Source: Diphasiastrum complanatum
Taxonomy: Eukaryota; Streptophyta; Lycopodiopsida; Lycopodiales; Lycopodiaceae
Length of the DNA stretch: 60,000 bases
Assembly: GCA_029204225.1 (NCBI GenBank)
Contig: CM055102.1
Location: forward strand, 3,592,827-3,652,826
Direction of reading: 5' to 3'
Position 1 is the first letter of the stretch. Each line of letters begins with the position of its first letter. Under the pieces are notes generated by a model. The model was not told where the DNA came from, did not search any database, and saw only the letters and a program-made list of their open reading frames with translations. A program made the translations under genes and the position numbers. Shown here one piece after another: positions 48,176 to 60,000 of the stretch.

Positions 48176-50215
48176 TATGTCACGTCACGGCAAGTAGGGT
48201 CCTACCTTCGTGAACGTGCATGCTCCACTCACTCATATATACAGAGATGAAATCTTCCATCCCACCACTATAATGGGTGCAACTTGTAGTCTTCATATTT
48301 CATGTTATACAAATGCATGTGAGTGTGTCCATGCGCGCGTACGTGCATGTGCAATGTGCATTCTTATGAGTGTGTATATATATGTATACGAAACACATAC
48401 ATGACTGTCAATATCTAAACATAAATGTATGAATTCATGTAAAAATTTATATATTTTCAGCATTTCAAAACTATGTTTCCAATTTTTCTTCATGAAGCAT
48501 CAATTAAGTAGAATATATGTATTACATAAATCTAATTTCAATAGATACAAACTTCTTTCCTACACTTTTCATATTGAAATTTATTTGCTCAAACGTTGGT
48601 CGTAATAGGTCATTTCCATTGGGTCATACATGGAGGTGAAACCAAGAAAGGTTATCGGCCCCCATACTCATATTTATTAATCATTGGTGAGGCGTACATC
48701 TATCATGACTTAGATTCGTGGTCTCAGAGCTAGAGCATAGTGCCTAATGTGGTCATTCAAGACCTAGCGACTCGATTGGCACTGGTTGGAGCTATCCAAG
48801 TTTTTGTTTGTCGAATTTCTCCCGTAGTTGTATTGTGATTCTATGTGTCCTCTCTGAAAGCCACTGGGCACATGACATGTTGCCCAATTGGGAGTCCAAA
48901 AATTAAGGTTCACACATTCCCATTATGCTTGGTTTGGACTCTCATAAAAGTTTAGGCAGGTTCTACTTACCTAATGTTTCATAAACCATTAAACAAATTG
49001 GATGTATAGTCTTGCCATGTTAACCATATATGAATATATCTAAGGCATGATGTATTCTAAAAGAAATTGGGAGTCCAAACTAGGCATTACATCATGTGCC
49101 CATCGGCTTCCATTGCATAAAAAGATATATACGACTTACCATCACATGACAAACAAATTTGGATTATAAAACAAAATAGGCATCTATATTTTGCAGAGTG
49201 AAATTTTGTCATGTGTAATGGCAATTGAAATTTTTGCCCATGTGGCCTAAAAATAATAACAAATTAGCTCAATAAGCAACATATTCAATAAACTATTTCT
49301 CAATTACCACAATAGATAAAATTAGAAATCCTAGTTTATGCTTTATTGTTGTAAAGTTTCCATTAACACCATTGTTGTTCCCAACGTTAGCCCTCGACAC
49401 CAAACTCTTGTGGCTAGCCAATTTATGGTAACTCTAGAGAGCTCCATTCAGCGTGCCACCACTTGCCATCATAATGTACGTACTTTAAATACATTGGAGG
49501 CCTATGTTGCATTTTGAAGGAATTTTTTTTAGTCTAAACTTTTAAGGTTATGTTATTCGACCAACTTTTAAACGTTACTAAATGTCATGTCATATTTCGA
49601 TTAGCTCTTATCATGTGACTCTTTGGAGTATTACACACGTCACTATTTCATTCGGTTAACTAGAAGGTTGCATGGTTAAGGTGAATGCTACCTTTTCGGT
49701 ACAACACATTGACCATGGAAGAAAACTGTATATGTACTTACTCTTTTTAATTGCACATCCTTCAATTTAATCTTTCGTTGAGAGTGTTCATAAATCTAAT
49801 CTTATTAGCTTTTTGTCATGCACATTAGAAAGATAAATTGTGTGTGTATACTCTGATCCATGCTTTAGTTTTTTTCGGTCGTATCAATTTCGAATGCTAA
49901 GGAACTAATCATTGCTCATTTTTTGGAACCTAACTTATTCAAATTCTTTGATGGTAAGTTTTCATTCAATTGTTTATTATTCTGAAGTGAAATATCAGAT
50001 GGATCCATCTAATATAATGAAAGTTTAAAGTCAGTTTTATCTACATATTGATTTTGAACTGAGTTTCGAGTCTTCAAATTTGGTATAGAAGATCTAGTAC
50101 CTATTTGGAAAGTATGTTCCATTTTTTATGTTGAACTTTATCTAGAATTTGATCAAATATAGTTCATTGTTGAATAATTAAGTTTGCCAGTTTTGAGCTA
50201 TACTTAGCAAAGTCT
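48176..50215. other. Intergenic stretch, no gene recognised
   Basis: I see no convincing coding sequence, LTR terminus or structured repeat. The base composition is AT-rich. Confidence 0.5.
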
Positions 50216-50219
50216 AAAA

Positions 50220-50960
50220 TTCGAATGTGAGAAAGAACTCTATTAGACTGAGTTTGTAGCTACTTTTGATAATAATTATTGTCTACAACAACTGTTCAAA
50301 GGTTATATGTGGCTACAAAGCTCCAATATCCTCAGTTATATTGTGTTCAATTTTTATATTTCAAGGTTTTGGATCAACAATAGCTTGGGACAATTTGAAA
50401 GATTTTATAATATCATCTTATTCTTTGAAGGAAACCTTCTCCGAAGATTCTGCTATTTATATTTCTTCATTAAATAGTTTTTGTACTTCAATAGCAATAT
50501 CTTTGTCAATAGTTTATTAGCATTCCGATCAAAATCAGAATCATATTTATCAACTTCAGGATTCGAATCTGTTTTTTATTTCTTCTTCTTTGAATATCTC
50601 TTTCTACTTTTGGGGTGCTTATTAGATTGTTCTTTACTTTGATTAACAAGACTTCTTGTTGAAACCTTATTGACTTCATCCAAGCCGCTTGGCCAACTCG
50701 AATTGACTTGTTTTACAATTTGGTCTTTTGTCGTCTTGACTCTATGAACAACAACATCCTTCTTAAAAAATGTCATTTCTTTCTCCATTGGAGCTATTGG
50801 TGTTTGGACTAGTTTGACCATGAGCTTGTCGGGAATCTCTTGGAAAAATTCCTTGGTGCATGAATCTATGTCTATCAGATTCAAACTATCGTCAATAATT
50901 CGATAATGGCTCTACTTGATCCGCGCTTCGAAGTTGCTAGGATCGACATGCACAAATTTG
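50220..50960 (-). pseudogene. Unidentified repeat-derived coding remnant, copy 1
   Basis: The minus-strand ORF 50884-50576 (102 codons) contains DSCTKEFFQEIPDKLMVK and ends in a basic run (KHPKSRKRYSKKKK). Past its stop, the sequence continues in broken frames with KYDSDFDRNA and a SQAIVDP-like block. The part from about 50730 to 50230 matches 57985-58450 on the plus strand at roughly 75-80% by eye. An acidic, DRNA-containing stretch after a basic tail suggests a gag-like or pararetrovirus-like polyprotein. I do not recognise the family with confidence. The frames are disrupted. Confidence 0.55.
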
Positions 50961-51215
50961 ATTAAGATGCGAAAATGTGAATAGGTCAGACAAGTCAGAG
51001 CTAGAGCATTACTATAGATGTTAACTGTCAGTCACAAGAACTATTCAATCTATGAATTATGTTATCTACATGCAACGAATCAGACAAAACAGATGATAAA
51101 GCAATCAAATCGACAAAACATGACTCTGTTTACTGGAAACAATTCGATTAAGTCGAAAGTAGATGTACAATAGTATGAGCGCATTCAGATGTGCGTTTTT
51201 ATGAAACAATACTCT

Positions 51216-51895
<680 letters not shown>

Positions 51896-51907
51896 TGGTA
51901 TCAAAGC
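51896..51907 (+). other. Copia primer-binding site of relic F
   Basis: TGGTATCAAAGC lies immediately after a CA terminus, complementary to the initiator tRNA-Met 3' end except for one base. A 690-bp leader follows before gag. Confidence 0.75.
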
Positions 51908-52601
51908 AAGGAGGGGGGCCAAAAATAGAAAGTTTGCAAAAAATAGTTTTTTGCATCAATCTAGCATGATTTTTTACATTTGTCTGTGATCAAATCTCTT
52001 ATCACTTGTGTTGTGGTTGGATCTTTGTGATCTTGAGCCATTTACAGGTCATTTCATGTCATTTATACTCCAAGGATAGAGATTTATGTTTTTTGATGTG
52101 ATTCATCAACACAAGCTTTTTATGTGTTGAAAAGTTTGTATACATTCAAGCTTCATATTGTTTCTAGCTCCTAAAAGTGACAATCTCCACTAGTGAGTGA
52201 GATATGCTCCCAATGTGGATGAATTAATCTCCTTTATTGGATGAAAAAGTTCCTTTGTGGATGAGCTTTGCTCCCCTTGGTAGAAGTCTCCCTATGTGGA
52301 TGAGCACCAAGATTGTCAATTATTTTGCATATAGTTTCTTGTTGATTCAATATGATTGATTGTAAAAAGCTCTCTAAATTGTGTGTTAGTCATTAATTTT
52401 CATATCTTAGTTTAAATCTATTGTAATTTGATCATTTGTTTATTAAGGGTTATCAAGATCTACATGTAAGTTGTCTAGTTTCAAGAGCTAGTCTTTCAAT
52501 GTTCTAAATCATAGTGATTTCATTGTTCCTTCATTTGTTGAGAGGAGTGTGAGTGCTTAGTGCATTACAACACGTTCAACGGGAAGGATTAATCACTATA
52601 C

Positions 52602-53348
52602 ATGATGGTTACTACAAGTGGGATCATGTTGGAAAGTAATGATAGGCTCAATTCAACTAACTATTCAACTTGGAAAGTAAAGACGGAGTCCCTACTTGAG
52701 TTGCATGAGTTGATGGATATTGTTGCAGATGTGGAAGAGAGGCCTTTGGTCCTTCAAGACCAAGTGAATTATGATAAGAGGACCAAGAAGGCACTCCACA
52801 TCATAGAAAATGAATGTGACAAATGAACTTCTTAAGGAAGTTGGGAAATGCACTTCTTCAAGTGAATCTTGGAATGCCTTGAAGAATGTGTATGAAAGTA
52901 AGTCCACTTATAGGTCCCTAACTCTAAGAAGTCAAATCTTCCAATGTATCCAAAAGGAAGGGGAAAGTGCTTGTGCCTTTATTTTAAGAATCAAAGCCTT
53001 AAATGATGATCTAGCATGTGTTGTTGATAACAATAAAGAAGTAGAGCTTGTATAAGTAATGCTCAATGGATTGTTAGTCTAACCTTGTGCAAAGTTTTGC
53101 CATCCAAAAGATATTGCCAAGTGTGGAGGACTTGCAAGAGGTCTTGGTGGCTGAAGGACATAGGCTACAAGCAAGAGGAGGAGCCACTTCAACAAGAAGG
53201 AGAAGAGGCATTGTTCTCTAAGGGCAAAGGCAAAGGCAAAAGCAAAAGCAAAGGTAAGGGATTCAAGAAGCAAGGGAACTTGGATCAAGGTGAGGCATCC
53301 TCTTTTGGTGGTAAGAAGAAGGACAAGTCTAAGCTTAAAGTGTTTTGA
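52602..53348 (+). pseudogene. Ty1/copia relic F: broken gag
   Basis: Gag starts near 52602 (ESNDRLNSTNYSTWKVKTES; LLELHELMDIV) and stops at 52826. A shifted frame then carries LKNVYESKSTYRSLTLRSQI and ILRIKALNDDLA to 53055. A third frame ends in the Lys/Gly-rich linker KGKGKSKSKGKGFKKQG and GGKKKDKSKLK at 53348. The order and motifs match copia gag (UBN2-type) and specifically the gag of relic B. No zinc knuckle, protease or pol follows. At least two frameshifts and a stop inactivate it. Confidence 0.88.
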
Positions 53349-53689
53349 TAAGTTGCTTGAAAGAAAGACTTAATATAAAAGAAGGCTTAATCTGAGAGTT
53401 GAACTAGTTGAGTTGGAAAACTTCACTACTTTATAACAAGTGCCAAAGACAATTGTCAATGTTCATCAGCACCAGTTGAGAAATCATATGTTTTTTGAAT
53501 TGGTATATTGGAAAGGAAAATCAAATAAAGAACACATGGGAGAGGGGAGATTAAAAAAAATTTACACTCCCCTTAGTAGGAGACTCTTACAGGAAGAGAG
53601 AATGTTATGTAGTGCATGGAACAACTTACTCAAGGTGAAGGTCTTGTTATATGGGATGGAACCTTGTTTGGAGCTATAGATTGTTTGGA

Positions 53690-53890
53690 TGACACATGTG
53701 AATGTTCTATTAGTGTAGGTGACTCTTTGTTATTGATCAACTCATAGCTAACATGTGTCAATGGGAGATGACCCCCATCTATGCTATGTATATAGAGGTG
53801 GATTTCCATGAGTTAGGTATTTATTCTTACCTAGAGAATGGAGAGCTCTTCCCATGTCTTTAGGATAGAATGACATCTTGTCTTAACATG
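53690..53890 (+). repeat. Weak LTR-like relic
   Basis: It shares TCCATGAGTTA and ACCTAGAGAATGGAGAGCTC-type words with the LTR family at 16930-17030. It is too diverged to set limits. Confidence 0.3.
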
Positions 53891-55960
53891 TAGGCATGTA
53901 GTAGTTAGGGACATCATAGTTTGGTGGAGACCTGAGCTTGCTTCATGGTGGTCTATAACTCTAGTACATAGGGGAGAGATGGTAGTATCTCTATGGCTGG
54001 CCGTGTAAGAGAGTACTCAGCACCTAATTGTGTCCTTACATTAGTTAGTTTTGACAACGGGATGTCTAACACATAGCTTGTCTTCCTCTACAACCAAGCA
54101 TGCAAAAAGGAGCTTGCAAACTTGTTTTTGAAAAGATTCATTTAGAAATATTGAATTTTTAGAGCTTGAATGGCACCTAAAACAAAGTGTTAGTAAGCGG
54201 ATAGCATAGAAGGATAAAAAATCTGTAGATTAAGAAATTGTAGTGATGTAATAACCTTAAGAATGGAATAACATTGTTCTACACGTGTTCCCTTGAATTT
54301 TGTTTTCTAATTGTCGATGTGAGATGGGTGAAGCTCGATCACCTCCATGGGCCTTTTTGTTTGATGGTTGGGTAAAATGGAAGTAATATGTCACTATGCA
54401 GTATTAACAATTGAAATGGTGCATCTAACTTTGTTATTATGAATTGAAAGAAAATGCTTTCAGTCTCCCTAATAAGAAAGGGGAAATGAGAGCTATTTTA
54501 GATCCCTCTTGAAGGCACATTCACCTTAAGAGCTAAAAGCATTGTAATTCTTTTTTCTAGGAAGACAAACAAGGACCTCTTCTTTTGTGATGGAGTTGAA
54601 TAATTAGGCCTTGAGACATCTTAATCTTTGGAAAAACAACAAAAGAAAACCATATTTTTGTAAAACCATGGGAATGGCTATATATTTTTGTGTATAATTG
54701 CACAACTATGAACAAAAGGTGATAGATGGGAAATTCATTTAAAAAATGTGTGCCCTTATAAGTGCACTAAAAAAAAGAATGGGTCCCTTGGCTTTATGTT
54801 GGACATTCTTATTGTAGGCAAATACCCACTACCAAGAGGATGTTGACATATGGCACGGTTTTGGCACAAGCTTACAGGTTATCTCATGAACACTAGCCTC
54901 CACTTATGATTTTGTTGATCAATTTTTGTGACTCTAAGCTCTTAGCTTCATGTTGAATTCAATTGATTGTACATGACCTTGCTATCTAGCAGTTGTATAT
55001 AGTGATGGACCATCAACAAGCTAGAGGTTAAGCCATGAAGATTTATAGTGCTAGCTCATCCATACGTCAACAATTACCTAAATTATCTCGACATGCTTTA
55101 AAAAAATTTAGGGAGATTTTTGGCTTTGACAGGTCATTGAGAATTCAATACTCCTGGGCCACTCACAAGAGGATTGGACATCATGGTAATATTATTATTG
55201 TATTTGGACTTCTTTGAAGTTCAATGTTTTGTTTGGAAACTCATTCTTGACTTTTGAACACTAACACGAGCAATATTTTGCCATGACATTATATATGAGA
55301 GTATCATAAAGACAAAACTATTAAATACTGGTAGAAAAATGTTGAAATTGTTTATACTTTTGTTACCATGAAGCATGTACTTGTAACACAATAGAATAAT
55401 ATATCTTGTGAAAAGATGGAAGGAATGATATCAAAACAAAATCTTCTCAAACCTATGAAATAATGACACAGTCTAAAGCCAAACAACTATGAGATAAACA
55501 TGTCACTTAGTTTAAAATCATGAAGTATATGCTGATGTTGAAGGTAGGAGTACGTGTACAATATATGCTGAAATTACATTGTAAATCATGCCTTTTGACA
55601 TAATTTACGATATTATCTCTTACATAAGACATGAGATTGTTGGACCAATTTACCATGATATAAGACTATGACATTTGAAATTCTGATGCTAAAAAGTATG
55701 ACAATTGTAAAGATTGTGCTTTTAATACTCATAATCTACAATAAACAAAAATTGAATTGAAAATTTATGTTGTACAATAATCTTGTATATTCTTAATGAT
55801 ATAGCTTCTAGCCCAATTTTTCTAATCCATAAAATGGCCAACTACCACATTTAATACTATTCAACAATGTTGCCATCACATGTTCCATCCACTTTTGAGA
55901 CACAAGCAATTAAGTGTGCTAAAATGCCTTCTACAAAAACATTAGTTGATTACCTTCTCA
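53891..55960. other. Intergenic stretch, no gene recognised
   Basis: AT-rich, with only short ORFs that have no recognised domain. Confidence 0.5.
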
Positions 55961-55974
55961 AGATTGTTTCAATG

Positions 55975-56560
55975 TCTTCTCATATAAAAAATTCAAAGGC
56001 AAATAGTAGTGTACATATAAATGTTGACATCTTTTGTTGCTTGGAATCCACCACTTCACAAAAAGTTACGGCTTTCCTCTCAATTTCCATCTCACTTTTG
56101 ATGTCCTACACCATTCCTTTGTTTCCATGTGTACAAGAAACATGTTTGATTTTTCCTAGTTAAGGACAAAATTGGTACTAAAAATTACACGAGTCAGCTC
56201 ATAGGCCTCAAAAATGTGTATAATCATCATGTCATGGGATCACTGAAAGATTTGCCTAGAAACAAAAGACAAATGGGCTTAAATGCAATCAGAGACACAG
56301 AGAGATAGAAAGAGATTATTGATTGATTTTTGCTTTCTCATTAGAGAAATTCAAAGCCAAATGCTAAAATGTGAACATAGATTTTGAAGTCACTTGTTGT
56401 TTGGAACCCATCACAAATACTTATGGCATTCCTTCATGTAGATCTTTTCTTTGATGTTCTGCGCCATTCTTTTGTTTTCATCCCTTTGTCATCTCATTTT
56501 TTTGTACACCTTTAGACAATGAACATATATGAATTTTTCTAGTTGAGGAAAATGTTTGAC
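55975..56560. repeat. Diverged direct duplication, spacing about 365 bp
   Basis: AAATTCAAAG(G/C)C(A)AAAT, CTTTTGTTGCTTGGAATCCA versus ACTTGTTGTTTGGAACCCA, and TTGATGTCCTACACCATTCC versus TTGATGTTCTGCGCCATTC occur in the same order at about 55987-56160 and 56350-56550. The 98-codon ORF at 55867-56163 overlaps copy 1 and is broken in copy 2, so it is probably not a gene. Confidence 0.6.
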
Positions 56561-56630
56561 TATTTTCCTATAAGATGATGACTTATGTTGAATGAAAGAT
56601 CCATTATGAAGAAATATCTAAAAAAAGACT

Positions 56631-56634
<4 letters not shown>

Positions 56635-56705
<71 letters not shown>
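56635..56705. repeat. (TG)n microsatellite, about 35 units
   Basis: An uninterrupted TG run of about 71 nt. Confidence 0.97.
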
Positions 56706-56708
<3 letters not shown>

Positions 56709-57190
56709 AAAAGCCAACATTGCTCAACATAAGAAGACCTGACTCTAACCCCAACAAAAGGAAGGACTTAAACGAATGGCAAGTCGCATGCTAAATAGAT
56801 AAATTTTAAAGACTAAATGAATCGACACATCCTTAACAATTGGATGGATCCAAATAATGGATATTCTTTACCAGTCATACTATCCGTAACTCTTTCAATA
56901 TTCGCAAACTTCCATGTGTAATCAACTCAATGGTTTAAAATGACATGGTAGTTATACAACTAAGGTTCATTTTTTGGCATCATTGTAGGGGATAGAAGTT
57001 TTTGTGAAAGTACTGTACTTTAGGACCATAAATGGATCCACAAAAGATCCACAAGAGTGATTGGATGCTTGCTTAACAATCTATCAAAAAACTAGACACA
57101 AAAAAGTTGATCTAGATTGGCAATTTGACAAACAACAAGCATTAACAATCAAAAGCATTGATAAACATTGAAATCCGAGCCCACACGTGT

Positions 57191-57209
57191 GTACTACAGG
57201 CTGTAGTAC
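57191..57209. repeat. 19-nt perfect palindrome
   Basis: GTACTACAG and CTGTAGTAC pair around a single G. CACACGTGTG, also palindromic, overlaps it by two bases at 57183-57192. Confidence 0.85.
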
Positions 57210-57649
57210 GGCCTTCAACCTGAGAAACAAGTAGAAATTGATTTGGTTTCATTTGGATCACAAAAACTCAATGTACATAGTGAACTAGCTTGAGATTGCC
57301 AATGAGCTCCAAAAATTTTTCTATCTTCTCACTATGGAGAGAGGGAATACATAGCAAATTCGACTTCCTTCTTGAAGTTAGGTGGATTTCCAGCATGTAA
57401 TAAGGAAGTGAACTCACTCTCCTTGACCTAAAATGAAACCCTAGTCTATTTCCTAGAGTTATGCTTGGTAGGTAGCTAGTTGGTCAAATTTTCACCTTAA
57501 ACTTAAGTGTAGGTCCTATAAAGTAGGGATGACCACCAAATAGACATGACCAACTCTCTTGACTTGACCTAACCTACATTAGGATGGGTTTCCCATGTGG
57601 CATCATGGCCTCACATGTGTGGGACCCACTTGTGTACACAATTTACACT

Positions 57650-58750
57650 ATTCTACATGGTTTTTGATCAAGCTAGATTTGCCAATTTTTGGCAATTCTT
57701 CACAGTTTTGCATATTGGAGTTGAAGAAATATCCTTGAAAAAATATCTGCTAGAATTAGATGCAGATCATAGAGCCAGAGAAAGAACAGCTAGACTTCAA
57801 AGTTACAAAATATTAAGAGAAGAATATTGGACGCGCATTCAAGAGTCATCTTTATCACTTGGTACATTTCGAAAACTTGAGACTACGACATAACAGCTAT
57901 TCAATTTTATCAATCATGCAATACAAGTAGATATGGATGTACCTGCACCATGGTTTACATCAAGCTCAAAGATCAAGTATGACTATTTCAAAGGCACATC
58001 TTCAGATGATGTGTTGATTCAAGTTGGCCAAGCAACTTGGACGAAGTAAATAAATTTTTGACTATAAGTTTTGCTAGAATAAAGAAAATTTTGTGAAGCA
58101 TCACAAAAGCAGACATAAACATTCAAAGAAGAAGGAATCAAAAACAAAGAAAGACCTGCTTTTTAAATTTGATAAATATGATCCCGACTATGATCGAAAT
58201 GCTATTCAACAAAGGTATTGCTCTAGAAGTACAAGATCTATTTAATGCAAATATTGTAGAATCTTCAAAAAAAGTCTCTTTTAAGAGAAGGATGAGATTA
58301 TCAAGGCTTCCAAATTATCCCAAGCTATTGTTGATCCAAAAGCACGAAGTATAAAGATTGATTAAAACATAGCTGAGGATATTGGAGTCTTACAACTGAA
58401 TATAACTTTAGGGTTGTCGTCAAATAACAACTATTATCGAAAGCAACTTCGAGCTTCAATTTAGCCAAAGAGAAGACAAAAACACAAGTTACTAGAGATC
58501 ACACTTGGGTGGATCTAAGAGACCTAGGAGCACTTGAGATATATTTCACCATTTAGGTTGTCTTATCAAAAAATTACCAGTTCATTTAGGATCAAGCATT
58601 AATGTAATCACAAAACATACAGCGCACGCTCTTGGATTAACCAATATTCAATCTACACCAAGAAAGATTAAGATTGCAGATTCCACCAGAAGGAAACCAG
58701 TCAGTGAATTTAAAAGAGTTACAAGATATGTTCAAAACAGTTAGCATTAA
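57650..58750 (+). pseudogene. Unidentified retroelement-like coding remnant, copy 2, with a protease-like block
   Basis: From about 57715 one frame reads EISLKKYLLELDADHR and YWTRIQESSLSLGT, then stops at 57891. The stretch 57985-58450 matches the minus-strand repeat at 50230-50730. From about 58550 to 58720 a further frame contains LGSSINVITKHTAHALGLT, which resembles the region around the active site of retropepsin-like proteases, though the expected Asp is not visible. It suggests a decayed gag-protease region of Ty3/gypsy or pararetrovirus type. The family is uncertain and all frames are broken. Confidence 0.5.
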
Positions 58751-58763
58751 AGTAGAATCACTA

Positions 58764-59008
58764 TGTTATTGTACTGTAGGTCCTATCAGTAGATAAGGAT
58801 TAGTTTCGCCACGAGGCAAGTCGACGGGACACGCATCCCGTCAACGGCAACATGGGCCATGCATGGGTTGCCTGAGTGAAGAACTATATGTATAGTGTAT
58901 ATTCATTTTGAGAAATAAAGTTGCTATGAGAGCTTGCTGTGGAGAGTCTTTTTCTATCTATGTTACTGTGTAGCATGATCTGTGTTCCTGTTCAAAGCAA
59001 ATTCTAAG
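58764..59008 (+). repeat. Candidate 5' LTR of relic G (limits tentative)
   Basis: It begins TGTTATTGTACTG after the protease-like block. It has a TATA-like TATATGTATAGTGTATA near 58886 and AATAAA at about 58913, as in LTR R regions. A decayed primer-binding site follows at its right. Confidence 0.5.
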
Positions 59009-59009
59009 T

Positions 59010-59021
59010 TGGTATTAGAGC
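59010..59021 (+). other. Decayed copia primer-binding site of relic G
   Basis: TGGTATTAGAGC differs by one base from TGGTATCAGAGC. From 59022 to the window end the sequence looks like an untranslated leader; I found no gag start before 60000. Confidence 0.5.
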
Positions 59022-60000
59022 CGTATAGGGAGTGTACACAGTACAGTGTCACCGTTGAAGAGAGCTTTGAGAGAAGAGCAGTCTTCTGAGAGTTCGGGAT
59101 TTATGGCGGGTTGAAGACAGGAAAGTAAGGCACTAGTGCACAGATTCTAGCACATAGAAGCCTGCTAAGCTTGAGACTATAAGAGGATTTGGATACAGGA
59201 GTTGTCGGTTGAATCAGAACTCAAGAAAAATGGAATTTTGAAAAATTCGGTAGGGAGACTGCTTGGTGTTTACAATCGGTGTGCATCCAAACGGACACCG
59301 TTTGACGAACCGTCTGAAGCAAAAGTTTGCTTATAGTAGGGCGACCTCTGGGAGGTGTGCAACTGCAAGAGTAACCTTAGAAAAAGTTTGAACAAAGCTC
59401 CACAATCTCTTTTACCTCAAGGCTAGGGTTTGGAAGCACAAAAGTTTGGATAATGAGCTGTAGGAGACCATTTTTTGAGCTGTAAAAGCATGTAGGAGGG
59501 CGTCCTGGAGAGATTAATCAGTAGGCAAAGGGTTGTGGACAGCCGCAGGTAGTGTAGAGTGTTGAATCAGATCCAATGAGGGTGTAGAAATCCTCATCCA
59601 TTGTGAAGAAGAAGGAGAGAGGCCCGCAAGGAGGGTCGCGCGCGCTCAATTCGGCCATGCACATAGTGGTTTGTGGGATCTCGTGGCTAGAGTGAAGTAG
59701 TTCGGCGCGCCAGATCACGGACAACCGTAGGATCATCAGCGTGGAAAATCTACGGTATAGATCTAGAGCAGTGTGAGCCACTAGATTTAAGAAAGCCATT
59801 GGATGGCATGTGAAGTGGACTCAAGGTGGATTGAAGGGTAAGTAGGCCTTCAACTTCAATAAAAATTTCCAATGTGAAAATCAAGTTGGGTCCCAAGTTT
59901 CTTGAAGTGTGAAGTTTTTTCAAGGTGAAGAAACAGTTCAAAAACTTAAAAAGCCCTTATTTTTACCTCCTTTATCCGTTTTGACCCAAACGAAAGGCTA

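Noticed and set aside
59518-59941. Minus-strand ORFs near the right edge
   Set aside because: They lie antisense in what looks like a retroelement leader and show no domain.

Overview
This window is nuclear DNA of a land plant. The evidence is two spliced genes of plant-only families (a WAV3-type RING/VWA ubiquitin ligase and a TIR1/AFB-type auxin-receptor F-box protein), plant Ty1/copia retroelement relics with primer-binding sites complementary to initiator tRNA-Met, and long dinucleotide microsatellites. Only about 4.4 kb of 60 kb is host coding sequence. The low gene density and the lack of a good miR393 site in the F-box gene fit a large seed-free plant genome (fern, lycophyte or bryophyte), but that placement is inference.

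Layout. 1-4.2 kb: a (CT)n tract, then a plus-strand copia relic with LTR sequence on both sides. 4.2-5.7 kb: nothing recognised. 5.7-9.24 kb: the WAV3-like gene on the minus strand, with a triplicated segment just past its stop codon and repeats in its intron. 9.3-11.5 kb: its upstream flank, with two minisatellite-like arrays and a cluster of ACGT/G-box motifs, followed by a possible tRNA-derived SINE. 11.7-26 kb: gene-poor, with LTR relics, two outward-facing primer-binding sites, palindromes and a palindromic repeat array. 26.2-36.1 kb: four degenerate copia elements in tandem, all on the minus strand. 36-41 kb: AT-rich, with a poly-C tract and a near-perfect 103-nt hairpin. 41.26-46.03 kb: the TIR1/AFB-like gene on the minus strand, three exons, with microsatellites and SINE-like sequence in or beside it. 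46.5-47.3 kb: a very recent 400-bp tandem duplication upstream of that gene. 47.3-60 kb: repeats, two dispersed copies of an unidentified coding repeat, a copia LTR with a gag remnant, and a second LTR-like segment near the right edge.

The two host genes belong to connected pathways. TIR1/AFB proteins are the F-box subunits of SCF auxin co-receptors, and WAV3-family ligases affect gravitropism and auxin-related growth in Arabidopsis. They are about 32 kb apart, on the same strand, with a retroelement graveyard between them, so co-regulation is unproven. No retroelement is intact: each has frameshifts, lost catalytic residues or internal deletions.

I found no convincing new multi-gene system. 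The best leads are the hairpin at 39892-39994, the microsatellite that forms the 5' splice site of F-box intron 2, the His-to-Arg difference at the auxin-pocket position of the receptor, the two dispersed copies of an unidentified coding repeat, and the local tandem duplications flanking both genes.
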